Positions 44,539 through 53,872 of a stretch of DNA of 64,000 nucleotides are shown here, piece after piece (position 1 is the first letter of the stretch; the number at the start of each line of letters is the position of its first letter). Origin of the DNA: Halopseudomonas sabulinigri (lineage in GTDB: Bacteria > Pseudomonadota > Gammaproteobacteria > Pseudomonadales > Pseudomonadaceae); NCBI GenBank assembly GCA_011053055.1, contig DRHT01000065.1, forward strand, positions 20,278 to 84,277. The letters are read 5' to 3'. The notes beneath the pieces were generated by a model, which searched no databases, was not told where the DNA came from, and saw only the letters and a program-made list of their open reading frames with translations. A program made the translations under genes and the position numbers.

Positions 44539-46041
44539 TCAAGCCACCGCTTTGGATGAGCCGTGCGAAGGCGTTGGATTACCGCGTTGATGCGGTTCAA
44601 GTTCTAGGATTTCATCTTCGATGGGCTCCTCTAGCAGCATGGCTGAGTCCACTTCATAGGCGTTAAGTACTTGCCAAGGCAGCTCGGCTCCTTGGCGGGG
44701 CAGGACCGCATTCGCGCGCTGAATGTAGCCCGACTCCAATGTGCCCATCATTGAGTGAGACTGCCGATTAGCGCCACGATCGTTTGCCTGTGCGACCGCC
44801 AGGCCTGTTGCTTGCAGGTGGTTCAGTAAGCGGCACACATAGCGCGCAGCGATATCTGCCTTTAACGTCCAGGGTGCATTGGTATAACCAAAAATCCACG
44901 CCATGTTAGGTACGCCTTCGAGCAGCACGCCTTTGTAAGTCATTCGCTCGTTAATCTTGCAGGGCGCGCCATCCAGCGTCAGCTTGGTGCCACCGAGCAC
45001 CTGCAACTGCAGCCCTGTAGCGGTAATGACAATATCGGCCTCCAGCTCCTGTCCAGACGCTAGGCGAATACCGTTTTCGGTGAACGCGGCGATCTGGTCG
45101 GTCACCACCGACGCCTTGCCGCTGTTGATGGCGGTAAACAAATCTCCATTGGGTACCGCGCAGAGACGCTGATCCCAGGGCATATAACGTGGCGTAAAGT
45201 GGGGCATCAGGCTCTGGTCATTCAGCTTATTGCTAACGCCCTTGAGTAGGAAGCGTCGGGTCTTCTCCGGCCAACGCTTGGCGGCTTTATAAATCCAGCG
45301 TTGAATGGCGATGTTGCGTCGCCGCGCCAGTCGATAGGCCCAGCTTTTGGGCATCAAATGGCTCAGCACTGAGGTCAGCGTGTCATGCGCAGGCACCGAC
45401 ATAATATAAGAGGGAGAGCGTTGTAACATGGTGATATGCGCAGCGTCCTCAGCCATGGCTGGCACCAGGGTAACGGCCGTAGCACCGCTGCCGATCACCA
45501 CCACGCGCTTACCGCGATAGTCGAGATCCTCTGGCCACTGTTGCGGATGAATGCAACGCCCTTTGAAAGAATCAACGCCGGGGAAGTTTGGCAGGTGGCC
45601 CTGTTTGTGATCGTAGTAACCCGTGCAGCTAATCAGAAAGCGGCAGCTGAACTTCTGTTCCTCACCCTGGTTGTCGCGAGTAGTGACGGTCCAGCGCTGC
45701 GTAGCGGAATCCCAATCGGCGTCCTGGGTCTCTTGGCCAAAGCGGATATGCGGGCTAACGCCGTGCTCTTTGGCTGTATCGGAAATGTACTGACGAATCG
45801 CGGGGCCGTCAGCCAGTGTCTGCAGGGCATTCCAGGGACGGAAAGCGTAGCCGAAGCTGAACATATCAGAATCAGAGCGAATGCCGGGGTAACGGAAGAG
45901 ATCCCAAGTGCCGCCCACGGCCTGCCTGCGTTCAAGTATCAAATAGCTCTGGCCTGGGCACTCGCGGGCGAGATGGCAAGCAGTACCGATGCCGGACAAA
46001 CCGGCACCAATGATGATCACATCATGGTGTTCCATAGTCAT
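44539..46041 (-). CDS. flavin-containing monooxygenase (Baeyer-Villiger type)
   Basis: This 500-residue protein has two Rossmann motifs (IIGAGLSGIGTACHLA near residue 10; VVVIGSGATAV near residue 190), with the Baeyer-Villiger signature FKGRCIHPQQWPEDL between them (FxGxxxHxxxW). It uses NADPH and O2 to insert oxygen into ketones or sulfides. Substrate unknown. It is upstream of neither partner in an obvious operon. Confidence 0.9.
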   Translation of the reverse strand: MTMEHHDVIIIGAGLSGIGTACHLARECPGQSYLILERRQAVGGTWDLFRYPGIRSDSDMFSFGYAFRPWNALQTLADGPAIRQYISDTAKEHGVSPHIRFGQETQDADWDSATQRWTVTTRDNQGEEQKFSCRFLISCTGYYDHKQGHLPNFPGVDSFKGRCIHPQQWPEDLDYRGKRVVVIGSGATAVTLVPAMAEDAAHITMLQRSPSYIMSVPAHDTLTSVLSHLMPKSWAYRLARRRNIAIQRWIYKAAKRWPEKTRRFLLKGVSNKLNDQSLMPHFTPRYMPWDQRLCAVPNGDLFTAINSGKASVVTDQIAAFTENGIRLASGQELEADIVITATGLQLQVLGGTKLTLDGAPCKINERMTYKGVLLEGVPNMAWIFGYTNAPWTLKADIAARYVCRLLNHLQATGLAVAQANDRGANRQSHSMMGTLESGYIQRANAVLPRQGAELPWQVLNAYEVDSAMLLEEPIEDEILELEPHQRGNPTPSHGSSKAVA

Positions 46042-46152
46042 CGCAGCCTTCTATTTTTGTTTTGGCTTGGGTGACTATAGATCGCTTGCGCGTACTTTGC
46101 CGTGATTGTCACAACACAACATCAAAGGGCTGAAGATATAAATCAATCTATG

Positions 46153-46188
46153 GCCAAGGCCGCTACGCAGAATCGCAGCGGCCTTGGC
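46153..46188. terminator. 12-bp inverted repeat after the SSS transporter gene
   Basis: GCCAAGGCCGCT at 46153-46164 and AGCGGCCTTGGC at 46177-46188 are exact reverse complements with a 12-base loop. It lies 14 bases past the transporter stop. It lacks a clear T-run. Confidence 0.5.
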
Positions 46189-46201
46189 TGCTTAGCAGTG
46201 C

Positions 46202-47590
46202 TCAGGCCTGGGTTTGCAACGGCTGGCTGCGCGGCGCAAGAAGAGCAACCAGCACGCTGACCAACGCAGAAGCCAACAAGGCACCGGCAAATGGTCCTAG
46301 ACTTGGCACACCGCCAGGAAAGCTAGCGATTAACAAGCCCTGAACCAGACTGCCGCTCACAATCCAGCCCGGTAACACTGCGCCAAGTAAACCGGCTAAC
46401 GCCCCAGCAATGGCCGCTGCGGGAGTCATTCGCGACCACAGCCCCAACAGCACTGGCACCACTGCGGTAGCGCACAGCAAATCCGCAATCAGGAACAGCC
46501 GCAGCACAGAGATCCCCTGCAGCGCAATCAGCACCACCGGCAGCATCAGTAGTACGGTGAACCAGCGAGCGGCGCTAAGCGAAAGGCCTTTTTTCTCGGT
46601 CACGGCCAGAGACGCTATGGCGTTTTGCAGAGTATCGACAGACGAGGCAACCAGTGTCATGGCCAGCAGCAGAGCGAGCAAGCTGAGCCAAGCGGGCGCA
46701 TCACTGAGCATGGCGAAGAACGGAATCGGCGGAGAGCCAATATCCGCACCGCTCATTACCGTGAGAATGGCCATGCCGCCCACGACAGCGACTACCAATA
46801 TCGTGGTCAAACCACCAAGCAATGCACCTTTGCCGAGTGCGCTGGAGTCCTCTGCCGCCCACACGCGCTGCCAGTAACCTTGATGAAACAGGTTAGCCGC
46901 AGTGACTGCGATCACCAGCGTCAGTGCGACGCTCAGTGCCGCACCTGTGGGTATGCCGGGCAGTGGAGTGCTGGTGTCTATGTGCGGCAAACGTTGCAGC
47001 GCAACATAACCGACCACTAACAACAGACCCAGCAGCATCCAGGCCTGCCAGCGGTCTGTCACCAGGCTGGCGCGCAGCCCGCCCCATACGGTGTAAACCA
47101 AGGTTGCCATGGCAACGCCCACAATCACCAGAGCAGGGTTAACGTCAGAAAGCATGCCGGTAATGGCACCGATGGCGGTCAGCTCGGCAATCAGAAAGCA
47201 GCTCATGTACAGCAATGAGATCAGCGCTACCCAGCGGCGTACGCCGCCGCCAAAGCAGGCTTGGGCGAACTCGCCAATGCTACGACCCTCAGGCAGCGCG
47301 CGGCGGATCGCCGGACCACAAAAGGCAAATACAATGAAGGGCAGGGCCGCACCCACGGCGTAACCCGCAAGCGCGATAGGGCCGACCAAAGCGCCGACTT
47401 CTGGCGGTGCAAAGAGGATCCAGCCACCCATACCCGAAGCCAAAAAAGATAGCCCCAGCGCCTGCGCGCCCTGGCTGTTGCGCGCGGTTATGTAATCATC
47501 CAGTCCGGCATCGGGTTGACGGGCCGTAAGGCCGACCCACACAAACAACAATAGAGCCGCTACTACAGCAGCCATACTCAAATACAGCAT
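46202..47590 (-). CDS. SSS family sodium:solute transporter, probable thiamine-related importer
   Basis: This 462-residue inner-membrane protein has about 13 helices and the SSS pattern SQGAQALGLSFLASGMGGWILFAPPEVGALVGPIALAGYAVG. Its mRNA leader is a TPP riboswitch that ends one base before the ATG. TPP-controlled SSS transporters (ThiV-type) have been described for thiamine pathway precursors, so uptake of thiamine or its thiazole/HMP precursors is likely. Its substrate is not demonstrated by the sequence. Confidence 0.88.
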   Translation of the reverse strand: MLYLSMAAVVAALLLFVWVGLTARQPDAGLDDYITARNSQGAQALGLSFLASGMGGWILFAPPEVGALVGPIALAGYAVGAALPFIVFAFCGPAIRRALPEGRSIGEFAQACFGGGVRRWVALISLLYMSCFLIAELTAIGAITGMLSDVNPALVIVGVAMATLVYTVWGGLRASLVTDRWQAWMLLGLLLVVGYVALQRLPHIDTSTPLPGIPTGAALSVALTLVIAVTAANLFHQGYWQRVWAAEDSSALGKGALLGGLTTILVVAVVGGMAILTVMSGADIGSPPIPFFAMLSDAPAWLSLLALLLAMTLVASSVDTLQNAIASLAVTEKKGLSLSAARWFTVLLMLPVVLIALQGISVLRLFLIADLLCATAVVPVLLGLWSRMTPAAAIAGALAGLLGAVLPGWIVSGSLVQGLLIASFPGGVPSLGPFAGALLASALVSVLVALLAPRSQPLQTQA

Positions 47591-47591
47591 G

Positions 47592-47675
47592 TCGCGCTTC
47601 CTCCGCCGGTATTATCCGGATCAGGTTCCAGGGTTTGACCGCGATAGCGGTATGTTCTCAGCGCGGCACACGAGT
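47592..47675 (-). ncRNA. TPP riboswitch (THI element)
   Basis: On the minus strand the conserved blocks are present: GTGCCGCGCTGAGA, then AACCCTGGAACCTGATCCGG, then ATAATACCGGCGGAGGAAG. P1 is TCGTG (47670-47674) with CGCGA (47592-47596). The Shine-Dalgarno GGAGGAAG is inside the aptamer's 3' end, so TPP binding should directly block ribosome access. Confidence 0.95.
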
Positions 47676-47886
47676 ACTGGTTGAAATAAAAGGATCATGT
47701 ACAACAGGCTAGATTCCTGCTTACTTTCAACCGGCACTATTGATACCCGAGCTCCCCTGGCGACGTTAATGGGATTGTTATTAAAACAGCGGCGCTATCA
47801 TCGCACAGAAGCTCGCATTGCCGCGCGGGCGTGCTACCTTGTAGGCTTCGCCTTTTCCATCACACATGCTCTGGAATGGACACCGC

Positions 47887-48756
47887 ATGACATTTGACCC
47901 AAGCCGTTTGGCCGCCTGTTTCGCCTTAACCAGCAATGCCCAGGGCAAGCGTTTTCTTGACGTTTCCCACCCCATTGTTAGCGCCCGAATTGCCTTTGAA
48001 GGCGCCCACCTGCTGCAATGCACACCTACCGGTCAAGCGCCGTTATTGTGGGTCAGCCCTGATGACCCACAGCTACCGGGTAAGTCTCTGCGCGGAGGCA
48101 TTCCGCTGTGCTGGCCTTGGTTTGGCGGTGACCGCTCAACTTCAGCGCATGGCATAGCGCGACGCGCCCCTTGGCAGCTTAGCGCGGCAGAGGAAAGTGA
48201 ACAGGGTGTGTATCTACGTTTTGATCTGCCCGCCAAATACATTAGCGAGCAACTACCGGGCGAGCCTTGGCAGGTATACGTCGAGTTTCGTTTGGGTGTG
48301 GCGATTGATGTGCAGCTGACCACCACCAACCTGGGTCAACAGCCAATAAAACTGAGCCAGGCATTGCATACCTATCTGCCTGTCAGGGATATTCATCAAG
48401 CACGTATCGGCGGATTGGCGAACGCCGCGTATATCGACGCGCTAGATGATTGGACGCACAAAACCCAAACCGGCGATGTGCAGTTTGCTGCGGAGCTTGA
48501 TCGTATTTATTACGGACACGCAGGCGACTTGCAATTGCACGATGCGGATTGCCCCGTGGTGGTTGAGCGTCAAGGTAGTGAGTCTGTGGTGGTCTGGAAC
48601 CCTTGGCAGGCGAAGAGTTTGCGTTTGACTGAGTTTCCGGCTGATGGCTACCTGAGTATGCTGTGCGTCGAGGCGGCCAATGCAGGGCCCGATACACGCG
48701 TGCTGGAGCCAGGCCAGAGCCATACTTTGGGAACCCGTATCCGGCGCGCAGGCTAG
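47887..48756 (+). CDS. D-hexose-6-phosphate mutarotase
   Basis: This 289-residue aldose-1-epimerase-type protein has the segments KSLRGGIPLCWPWFGG and AHGIARRAPWQLS. It has the catalytic-type His near LSQALHTYLPV and an Asp/Glu near LDRIYYG. It interconverts the anomers of hexose-6-phosphates. The ATG at 47887 follows GGA; an upstream ATG at 47866 is an alternative. It lies divergent to the TPP-controlled transporter. Confidence 0.88.
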   Translation: MTFDPSRLAACFALTSNAQGKRFLDVSHPIVSARIAFEGAHLLQCTPTGQAPLLWVSPDDPQLPGKSLRGGIPLCWPWFGGDRSTSAHGIARRAPWQLSAAEESEQGVYLRFDLPAKYISEQLPGEPWQVYVEFRLGVAIDVQLTTTNLGQQPIKLSQALHTYLPVRDIHQARIGGLANAAYIDALDDWTHKTQTGDVQFAAELDRIYYGHAGDLQLHDADCPVVVERQGSESVVVWNPWQAKSLRLTEFPADGYLSMLCVEAANAGPDTRVLEPGQSHTLGTRIRRAG

Positions 48757-48812
48757 TTGCACGTCAGCAGTGTGATTTAGGATTTAGCCCAAATAGAACA
48801 AGGCCGTTATCG

Positions 48813-51179
48813 ATGAGCAGTCAGCACAACAACAAAAAATCCCAGCAGCAGAAATCCAGCATCACGCAGAACGCCGAAGGCACCAAAAGCAACCGAAAAA
48901 ATGCTGTTTACCTACTGGCTGCCATCTGTGTACTGCTGCTAGCCGTGACAGGTTGGTGGTGGACTCAGCACGCTGCGAAAGCGGTAACACCCGCTCGCGA
49001 CGTCGCGGCTCCAGCCTCCCCAGTCGCTGCGCCCGCTGCGGCCAAACCGGTTACCAAGCCGCAACCCACAGCCGATTTTGTCGGCATGGAAAACTGCGTG
49101 GGCTGTCACGCCGAGCAGGCTGAGCGTTTTACTGGTTCGCACCATGATCTGGCCATGCAGGAAAGCACCGAAAGCAGCGTATTGGGCGACTTCAACGACG
49201 TGAAGTTCGAGTTCGGTGGTGTAACTACGCGCTTTTTCCGTCGCGGCGCTGATTTCATGGTCAATACTGCTGACGATCAAGGCCTGTATCAAGACTACGT
49301 CGCGCGCTATACCTTTGGGGTTTATCCGTTGCAGCAGTATCTGCTGGCATTGCCCGGCGGGCGTTATCAAGCGTTTAGCGTGGCCTGGGATGCACGGCCA
49401 AAGGAGGAGGGTGGTGAGCGCTGGTTTCAGCTCAACCCGGAGTTCAATGGCGATGAGCCGGATAAAGCCTTTCACTGGACCGGCCGCAACTTCAACTGGA
49501 ACCTGACCTGCGCGGAGTGTCACTCCACCAATCTGCAGCGCAACTATGACCCGGTCAGCAATAGCTACGACACCCAATGGGACGATATCGACGTGGCCTG
49601 TGAGTCCTGCCACGGACCTGGTTCGCTGCATCTGAAATGGACGGCTGACCCAGAACAACTCAGTCCCGAGCAACTATCCCGCAAAGGTTTGACGCTGAAC
49701 TTTGATGAGCGCCGCAAAGCTATCTGGCAACACAACCCGCAAAGCGGTCAGCCCGAGCGTAGTGTAGCGAAAACCACAGAAACCGAGATTCAAGCCTGCG
49801 CAGCCTGCCATTCCCGCCGCGCCAAGCTGTTTGATGACAACACCCCCGCGCAACAGTTGGTAGAGAGCTTTTTGCTGGCAAACCTGGATCAAGGCCTGTA
49901 TCACGCCGACGGCCAAATTCAAGATGAGGTGTTTGTGCACGGCTCCTTTGTGCAAAGCAAAATGTATGACGCCGGCGTCACCTGCAGCGATTGCCACGAC
50001 CCGCATAGCCTGGAGCTACGCGCGCCCGGTAATGGTGTTTGTCTGCAATGCCACGTAGCCGACGAATATCAGACCCCCAAGCACCACTTCCATGAAACGG
50101 ACGTTGGCTCGCAGTGTGTGGATTGCCACATGCCCGCCACCACCTACATGGGCGTTGACCCTCGGCGCGATCACAGCCTGCGCATTCCTCGGCCAGATCA
50201 GACCCTAAGTATGGGCGTTCCCAATGCCTGCAACAGCTGCCACGAAGACCAGAGTCCGCAGTGGGCCGCGGATAAGGTTGAGCAGTGGTACGGTCATGTA
50301 CCTCAGGGCCATCAGGACTTCGCGCAAACCCTGCATGACGCCCGTAATGGAGTCCAGCAATCACCTGATGCGCTGCTGACACTGCTGAGTAACGAAACCC
50401 AGCCGGTCATTGCCCGCGCAACAGCGGCCAGCCTGCTGCAAAACTGGCCACAGCCTGAAGTGCTGGGGGATCTGGTGCTCGCGTTGCGCGACCCCGACCC
50501 CCGGATGCGCCTTGGCGCCCTAGAGGGATTGGGCCAGTTGGCACCCGTAACCCGCTGGCAAATGGTTGCGCCGCTCTTGACCGATCCAGTTCGTACCGTC
50601 CGTATGCAAGCGGCAGCACAACTGTTAGATATTCCACCGGACCAGGCACCCGCAGACAAGCGCGCAGACTTTCAGAAAGCACTGGACGAGTACGTGGAAA
50701 ATCAGCACAGCAATGCAGACAACCCGTCAGCACAGCTCAACCTTGCGGTTTATTATCAAAGCCGCGGCCAGTTAGCACTGGCTGAAGAGGCTTATCAACG
50801 CGCCTTGCTGCTCGATCCTTACTTCGAACCTGCCTACGTTAACCTCGCCGATCTATACCGCTCCTCCTTGCGCGACCCGGATGGCGAGCGGCTGCTGAGT
50901 GAAGCGTTAGAGCGAGTCCCACAAGCAGCTTCTCTGCATTTCAGCCTGGGACTGTTGCAGGTGCGTCAAAAGCAGGTGAGTCAGGCGCTTTTGCCGCTTG
51001 GCCGAGCGGTAGATTTGCAGCCGGATAATCAGCACTACCGTTATGTGTATGCAGTGGCTCTTAATTCAGTCGGCCAGCGTGAGAAGGCCTTAGCTGTAAT
51101 AGAGGCTGGCTTGGCGTTAACGCCCGGCAATCAACAGCTAACCACACTGAAAGCACAACTACAGGCCAGCCCGGAGTAA
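48813..51179 (+). CDS. octahaem c-type cytochrome with C-terminal TPR repeats
   Basis: This 788-residue protein has a membrane anchor (residues 31-50), a Pro/Ala-rich linker to about residue 85, and eight CxxCH motifs at 95-99, 233-237, 263-267, 329-333, 391-395, 410-414, 435-439 and 473-477. A HEAT-like helical region follows and then TPRs from about 640 (NPSAQLNLAVYYQSRGQLAL, EEAYQRALLLDPYFEP, PAYVNLADLYRSS). It is presumably a periplasmic multihaem electron carrier or a substrate-oxidising complex. GNAT follows five bases downstream. Confidence 0.9.
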   Translation: MSSQHNNKKSQQQKSSITQNAEGTKSNRKNAVYLLAAICVLLLAVTGWWWTQHAAKAVTPARDVAAPASPVAAPAAAKPVTKPQPTADFVGMENCVGCHAEQAERFTGSHHDLAMQESTESSVLGDFNDVKFEFGGVTTRFFRRGADFMVNTADDQGLYQDYVARYTFGVYPLQQYLLALPGGRYQAFSVAWDARPKEEGGERWFQLNPEFNGDEPDKAFHWTGRNFNWNLTCAECHSTNLQRNYDPVSNSYDTQWDDIDVACESCHGPGSLHLKWTADPEQLSPEQLSRKGLTLNFDERRKAIWQHNPQSGQPERSVAKTTETEIQACAACHSRRAKLFDDNTPAQQLVESFLLANLDQGLYHADGQIQDEVFVHGSFVQSKMYDAGVTCSDCHDPHSLELRAPGNGVCLQCHVADEYQTPKHHFHETDVGSQCVDCHMPATTYMGVDPRRDHSLRIPRPDQTLSMGVPNACNSCHEDQSPQWAADKVEQWYGHVPQGHQDFAQTLHDARNGVQQSPDALLTLLSNETQPVIARATAASLLQNWPQPEVLGDLVLALRDPDPRMRLGALEGLGQLAPVTRWQMVAPLLTDPVRTVRMQAAAQLLDIPPDQAPADKRADFQKALDEYVENQHSNADNPSAQLNLAVYYQSRGQLALAEEAYQRALLLDPYFEPAYVNLADLYRSSLRDPDGERLLSEALERVPQAASLHFSLGLLQVRQKQVSQALLPLGRAVDLQPDNQHYRYVYAVALNSVGQREKALAVIEAGLALTPGNQQLTTLKAQLQASPE

Positions 51180-51184
51180 GTTAT

Positions 51185-51673
51185 ATGAATGAAAACATAC
51201 TAATAGTGGCGGTTGATTTAAGCCTTTCTGATCATCGCGATGCGCTGGTCACGCTGCTTAACAGCTACGCGCTGGACCCGATGGGCGGTGGCGAGGCACT
51301 CACTGAAAAAGTACGTGCAGCCTTGCCGGGTGCGCTCGAAAAGCGTTTGGATTATGTCGGAGTCATGGCGACTAAAGATAACAAATACATAGGCTTGGTT
51401 AATTGTTTTGAAGGGTTTTCTACTTTTGATTGCCGGCCACTTCTGAACATTCACGACGTGATAGTCGCCAGCGAATCGCGCGGGCAGGGCGTTAGTCGTC
51501 TGATGCTGGAAGCGGTCGCAGATATCGCCCGTCAGCGCGGCTGCGGCAAACTGACATTGGAGGTACTGGAGGGCAACAAGCTGGCCCAATCCGCCTACCG
51601 CGCACTGGGGTTTGCGCCTTACGGACTGGACCCCAATATGGGTAACGCGATGTTCTGGGACAAATCCCTCTGA
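51185..51673 (+). CDS. GNAT family N-acetyltransferase
   Basis: This 162-residue protein has the GNAT core: strand IGLVNCFEG, VIVASESRGQGVSRLMLEAV (motif A with the acetyl-CoA-binding RGQGVS) and TLEVLEGNKLAQSAYRALGF. It starts six bases after the cytochrome gene stop and is likely co-transcribed. The acetyl acceptor is unknown. The length is typical. Confidence 0.88.
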   Translation: MNENILIVAVDLSLSDHRDALVTLLNSYALDPMGGGEALTEKVRAALPGALEKRLDYVGVMATKDNKYIGLVNCFEGFSTFDCRPLLNIHDVIVASESRGQGVSRLMLEAVADIARQRGCGKLTLEVLEGNKLAQSAYRALGFAPYGLDPNMGNAMFWDKSL

Positions 51674-51765
51674 GATGCTGTGGGTTGCTCTGAGCCTCCC
51701 ATCGAGCTAGTGCTCGACGGGTTACTGGTAGCCGCCCTTTGGGTTGAGCACCTTGAAATCACCAC

Positions 51766-51793
51766 GACTGATCAGTCCATAGGCTGATCAGTC
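51766..51793. terminator. 10-bp inverted repeat between convergent genes
   Basis: GACTGATCAG (51766-51775) and CTGATCAGTC (51784-51793) are exact complements with an 8-base loop, overlapping the stop codon of the unknown 686-residue gene. A second, weaker hairpin (TCGAGC TAGT GCTCGA) lies near 51702-51720. No T-run follows. Confidence 0.5.
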
Positions 51794-53848
51794 TGGTTGG
51801 CCGCTAGCGCCTTGTAAGCCACCTGCGGGCAGGCGATCAGCGCCCCAGCTGCGATGGATATAGCCAATGATTTCATCCAGCTCGCCGCGTGTCACGGTGG
51901 CCATTTCGCCATGTTCCAACGGATCGTAATGGAATATATACAAGCGCGAGAGAAACTGCTCAAAGGGCAATGAGGCTTCCCCGAAACGCTCGCCATTACC
52001 TGCTGTGCTGACGGTTACACCATCGCCCCAATTCTGGCCACTATCGTTATTCGGGTTGAAGAAATAAACCCGCATCACATCCTTTGGGTCGAGAGTGACG
52101 CGCAAGATGGTGATGGCATGCCAACCGATAAAACGGGCGGCGCTATCGGTTACCGCAATGCCGGCAGGTTGAGGATGAATCAACGGCTGATTGCCGTTGT
52201 GATACGGATGATAAGCAGCGTAGAAATGCCGCAGGAAGTCATCCAGATCTACCAGTTTACCGGTCGGCACATCGACACTGAGCCGAAAACCACGACCCGC
52301 CCACCAACCATGAAATTCAGGATTGACCCAACGGTGAGGATCGCCCTCCCGACCGATACAGCGTCTACCCATCTCCGCATAAATACGGTCAAGGTGCGGC
52401 ACTACAATCAGTGATACCGGGTCCAGGTCAATGGGTATGCTGGTGGCGACGCCCGACAGGCTTTCCTGTGAAGAAATAGCCTGACCTTCAAAGTGCATGA
52501 TAATTTCGTCATCGCGGGCGGCCCACGTCACCATCTGCAGCAGGTAGTCGGGGTCATTGTAGGCCCATATGGACAAAGCACGCGCCGATTGGCAAGTCGG
52601 GTTATTACCCTGACCCACGCCTAATGGTAGGCCCAACATACAGAGCACACCTTCGAGCAGAAATGCTTCGGGGCTGGCTTGGTTGCCGAAAGCCATCGCC
52701 AACTTCTCCCGTGAGTAGTTACTCAGCGGTAAGCCCAATTGCCGCCACATCGCCGGCGCGACGGGCGGTTGGTAAAGAATGCCACGCTCGAGCATCAACG
52801 ACAGACCGTATATAGCCTGTGGTGTCGCCGGAAATACGCAGATATCTATCAGTTTTAGCGCAAGCTCGCGGTAACACATCAGGCAGTCGCGACCCGTCGA
52901 GGACAACCCTAATGCTTCAGACAGCAGGTGCTCGCCTTCGTTGAGCAAATACCGCACCAGCACCGTGTGGTAGGCGGAAACCAAGCCAGTGTCGTGCATC
53001 GCGCGCGCAAAGCCGGTGGCCTCACTCTGCAATGCTGTGTTGTCCATGTACTCAAGGCGCTGCTGATAAACCTCGATACCGGGATCTTCACGACACGCAT
53101 GCGTGGGGCCAAATAGGCTGCTGACCAATCTATCGGCGCCCTGACCGCTGTTGCCAAGATCGATCTCAGGATTAGCCTGGCAAATGGATATCTGGGTAAT
53201 CATGCGGCGCACAGAGCTGACCTGAATCGGCCTTTGCTGCTGAATTCGCCAAATCTCATCAATCAATTGATCGATGATGTACTCATAGCCAATACAATTG
53301 GCCAAATGATTAAGGAGATTGCGGGGCAGGGCTACCAACTTACCCTGATTTTCGCGTTCAGCTTCGTTGGGCGGGCTGAACAGCAAAACTAAATTATTGG
53401 CTAGCACTTGAGTCAAAAAATGATGCGCCTGCTCGGCGCTCATCAATGGGTGCACGTAATCTTGCCGGGACACCGCCAATAGTCGCAGTTGGCTTAGTGC
53501 CTCAATAACCAGCGTATTAGCATCCGGGCTGCGCAGGGTGTTACCGGTCAGCGCAGGAATTAGCGTTTGCGGGCTATCCCAGTCCGAGCCCATAAACACA
53601 CCGGCACTCTCCGTAGCCTGTGCACGAGCGGCCAAACCAACACAGCCGCCATCGTGCATCAAGACACGGCGAGCCGTATCGAATACCCGATCGAGCTTGC
53701 CGATTTTGGCAAATTCGGGCGCATTATCCAGCGCCTGAACGGCGTCATCAAACCGGGACAGCAACAGGGCGAGCTTGCTGTCATCAGCCTGATTCACGGT
53801 ATCGCTGTTTGTCACATACTTCCCCTTGCCCAAACTATTGCGACCCAT
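51788..53848 (-). CDS. unknown protein with a papain-like Cys/His/Asn pattern in its C-terminal half
   Basis: This 686-residue cytoplasmic protein has no signal peptide and a mostly helical N-terminal 400 residues that I cannot assign. The C-terminal half has three blocks in papain-fold order: VGQGNNPTCQSARALSIW with Cys419 at a helix start, GWHAITILRVTL with His577, and VYFFNPNNDSGQNWGDG with Asn598/600/601. The H-(x)n-FxPNxxxG pattern resembles YopT/C58-type and related cysteine peptidases, or transglutaminase-like enzymes. Catalysis is inferred, not shown. It follows the ATP-grasp gene by 24 bases. GTG 53815 has an AAGGGGA site and is an alternative start. Confidence 0.75.
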   Translation of the reverse strand: MGRNSLGKGKYVTNSDTVNQADDSKLALLLSRFDDAVQALDNAPEFAKIGKLDRVFDTARRVLMHDGGCVGLAARAQATESAGVFMGSDWDSPQTLIPALTGNTLRSPDANTLVIEALSQLRLLAVSRQDYVHPLMSAEQAHHFLTQVLANNLVLLFSPPNEAERENQGKLVALPRNLLNHLANCIGYEYIIDQLIDEIWRIQQQRPIQVSSVRRMITQISICQANPEIDLGNSGQGADRLVSSLFGPTHACREDPGIEVYQQRLEYMDNTALQSEATGFARAMHDTGLVSAYHTVLVRYLLNEGEHLLSEALGLSSTGRDCLMCYRELALKLIDICVFPATPQAIYGLSLMLERGILYQPPVAPAMWRQLGLPLSNYSREKLAMAFGNQASPEAFLLEGVLCMLGLPLGVGQGNNPTCQSARALSIWAYNDPDYLLQMVTWAARDDEIIMHFEGQAISSQESLSGVATSIPIDLDPVSLIVVPHLDRIYAEMGRRCIGREGDPHRWVNPEFHGWWAGRGFRLSVDVPTGKLVDLDDFLRHFYAAYHPYHNGNQPLIHPQPAGIAVTDSAARFIGWHAITILRVTLDPKDVMRVYFFNPNNDSGQNWGDGVTVSTAGNGERFGEASLPFEQFLSRLYIFHYDPLEHGEMATVTRGELDEIIGYIHRSWGADRLPAGGLQGASGQPD

Positions 53849-53872
53849 GATAGGGGTCCGGAACCCGATGTG

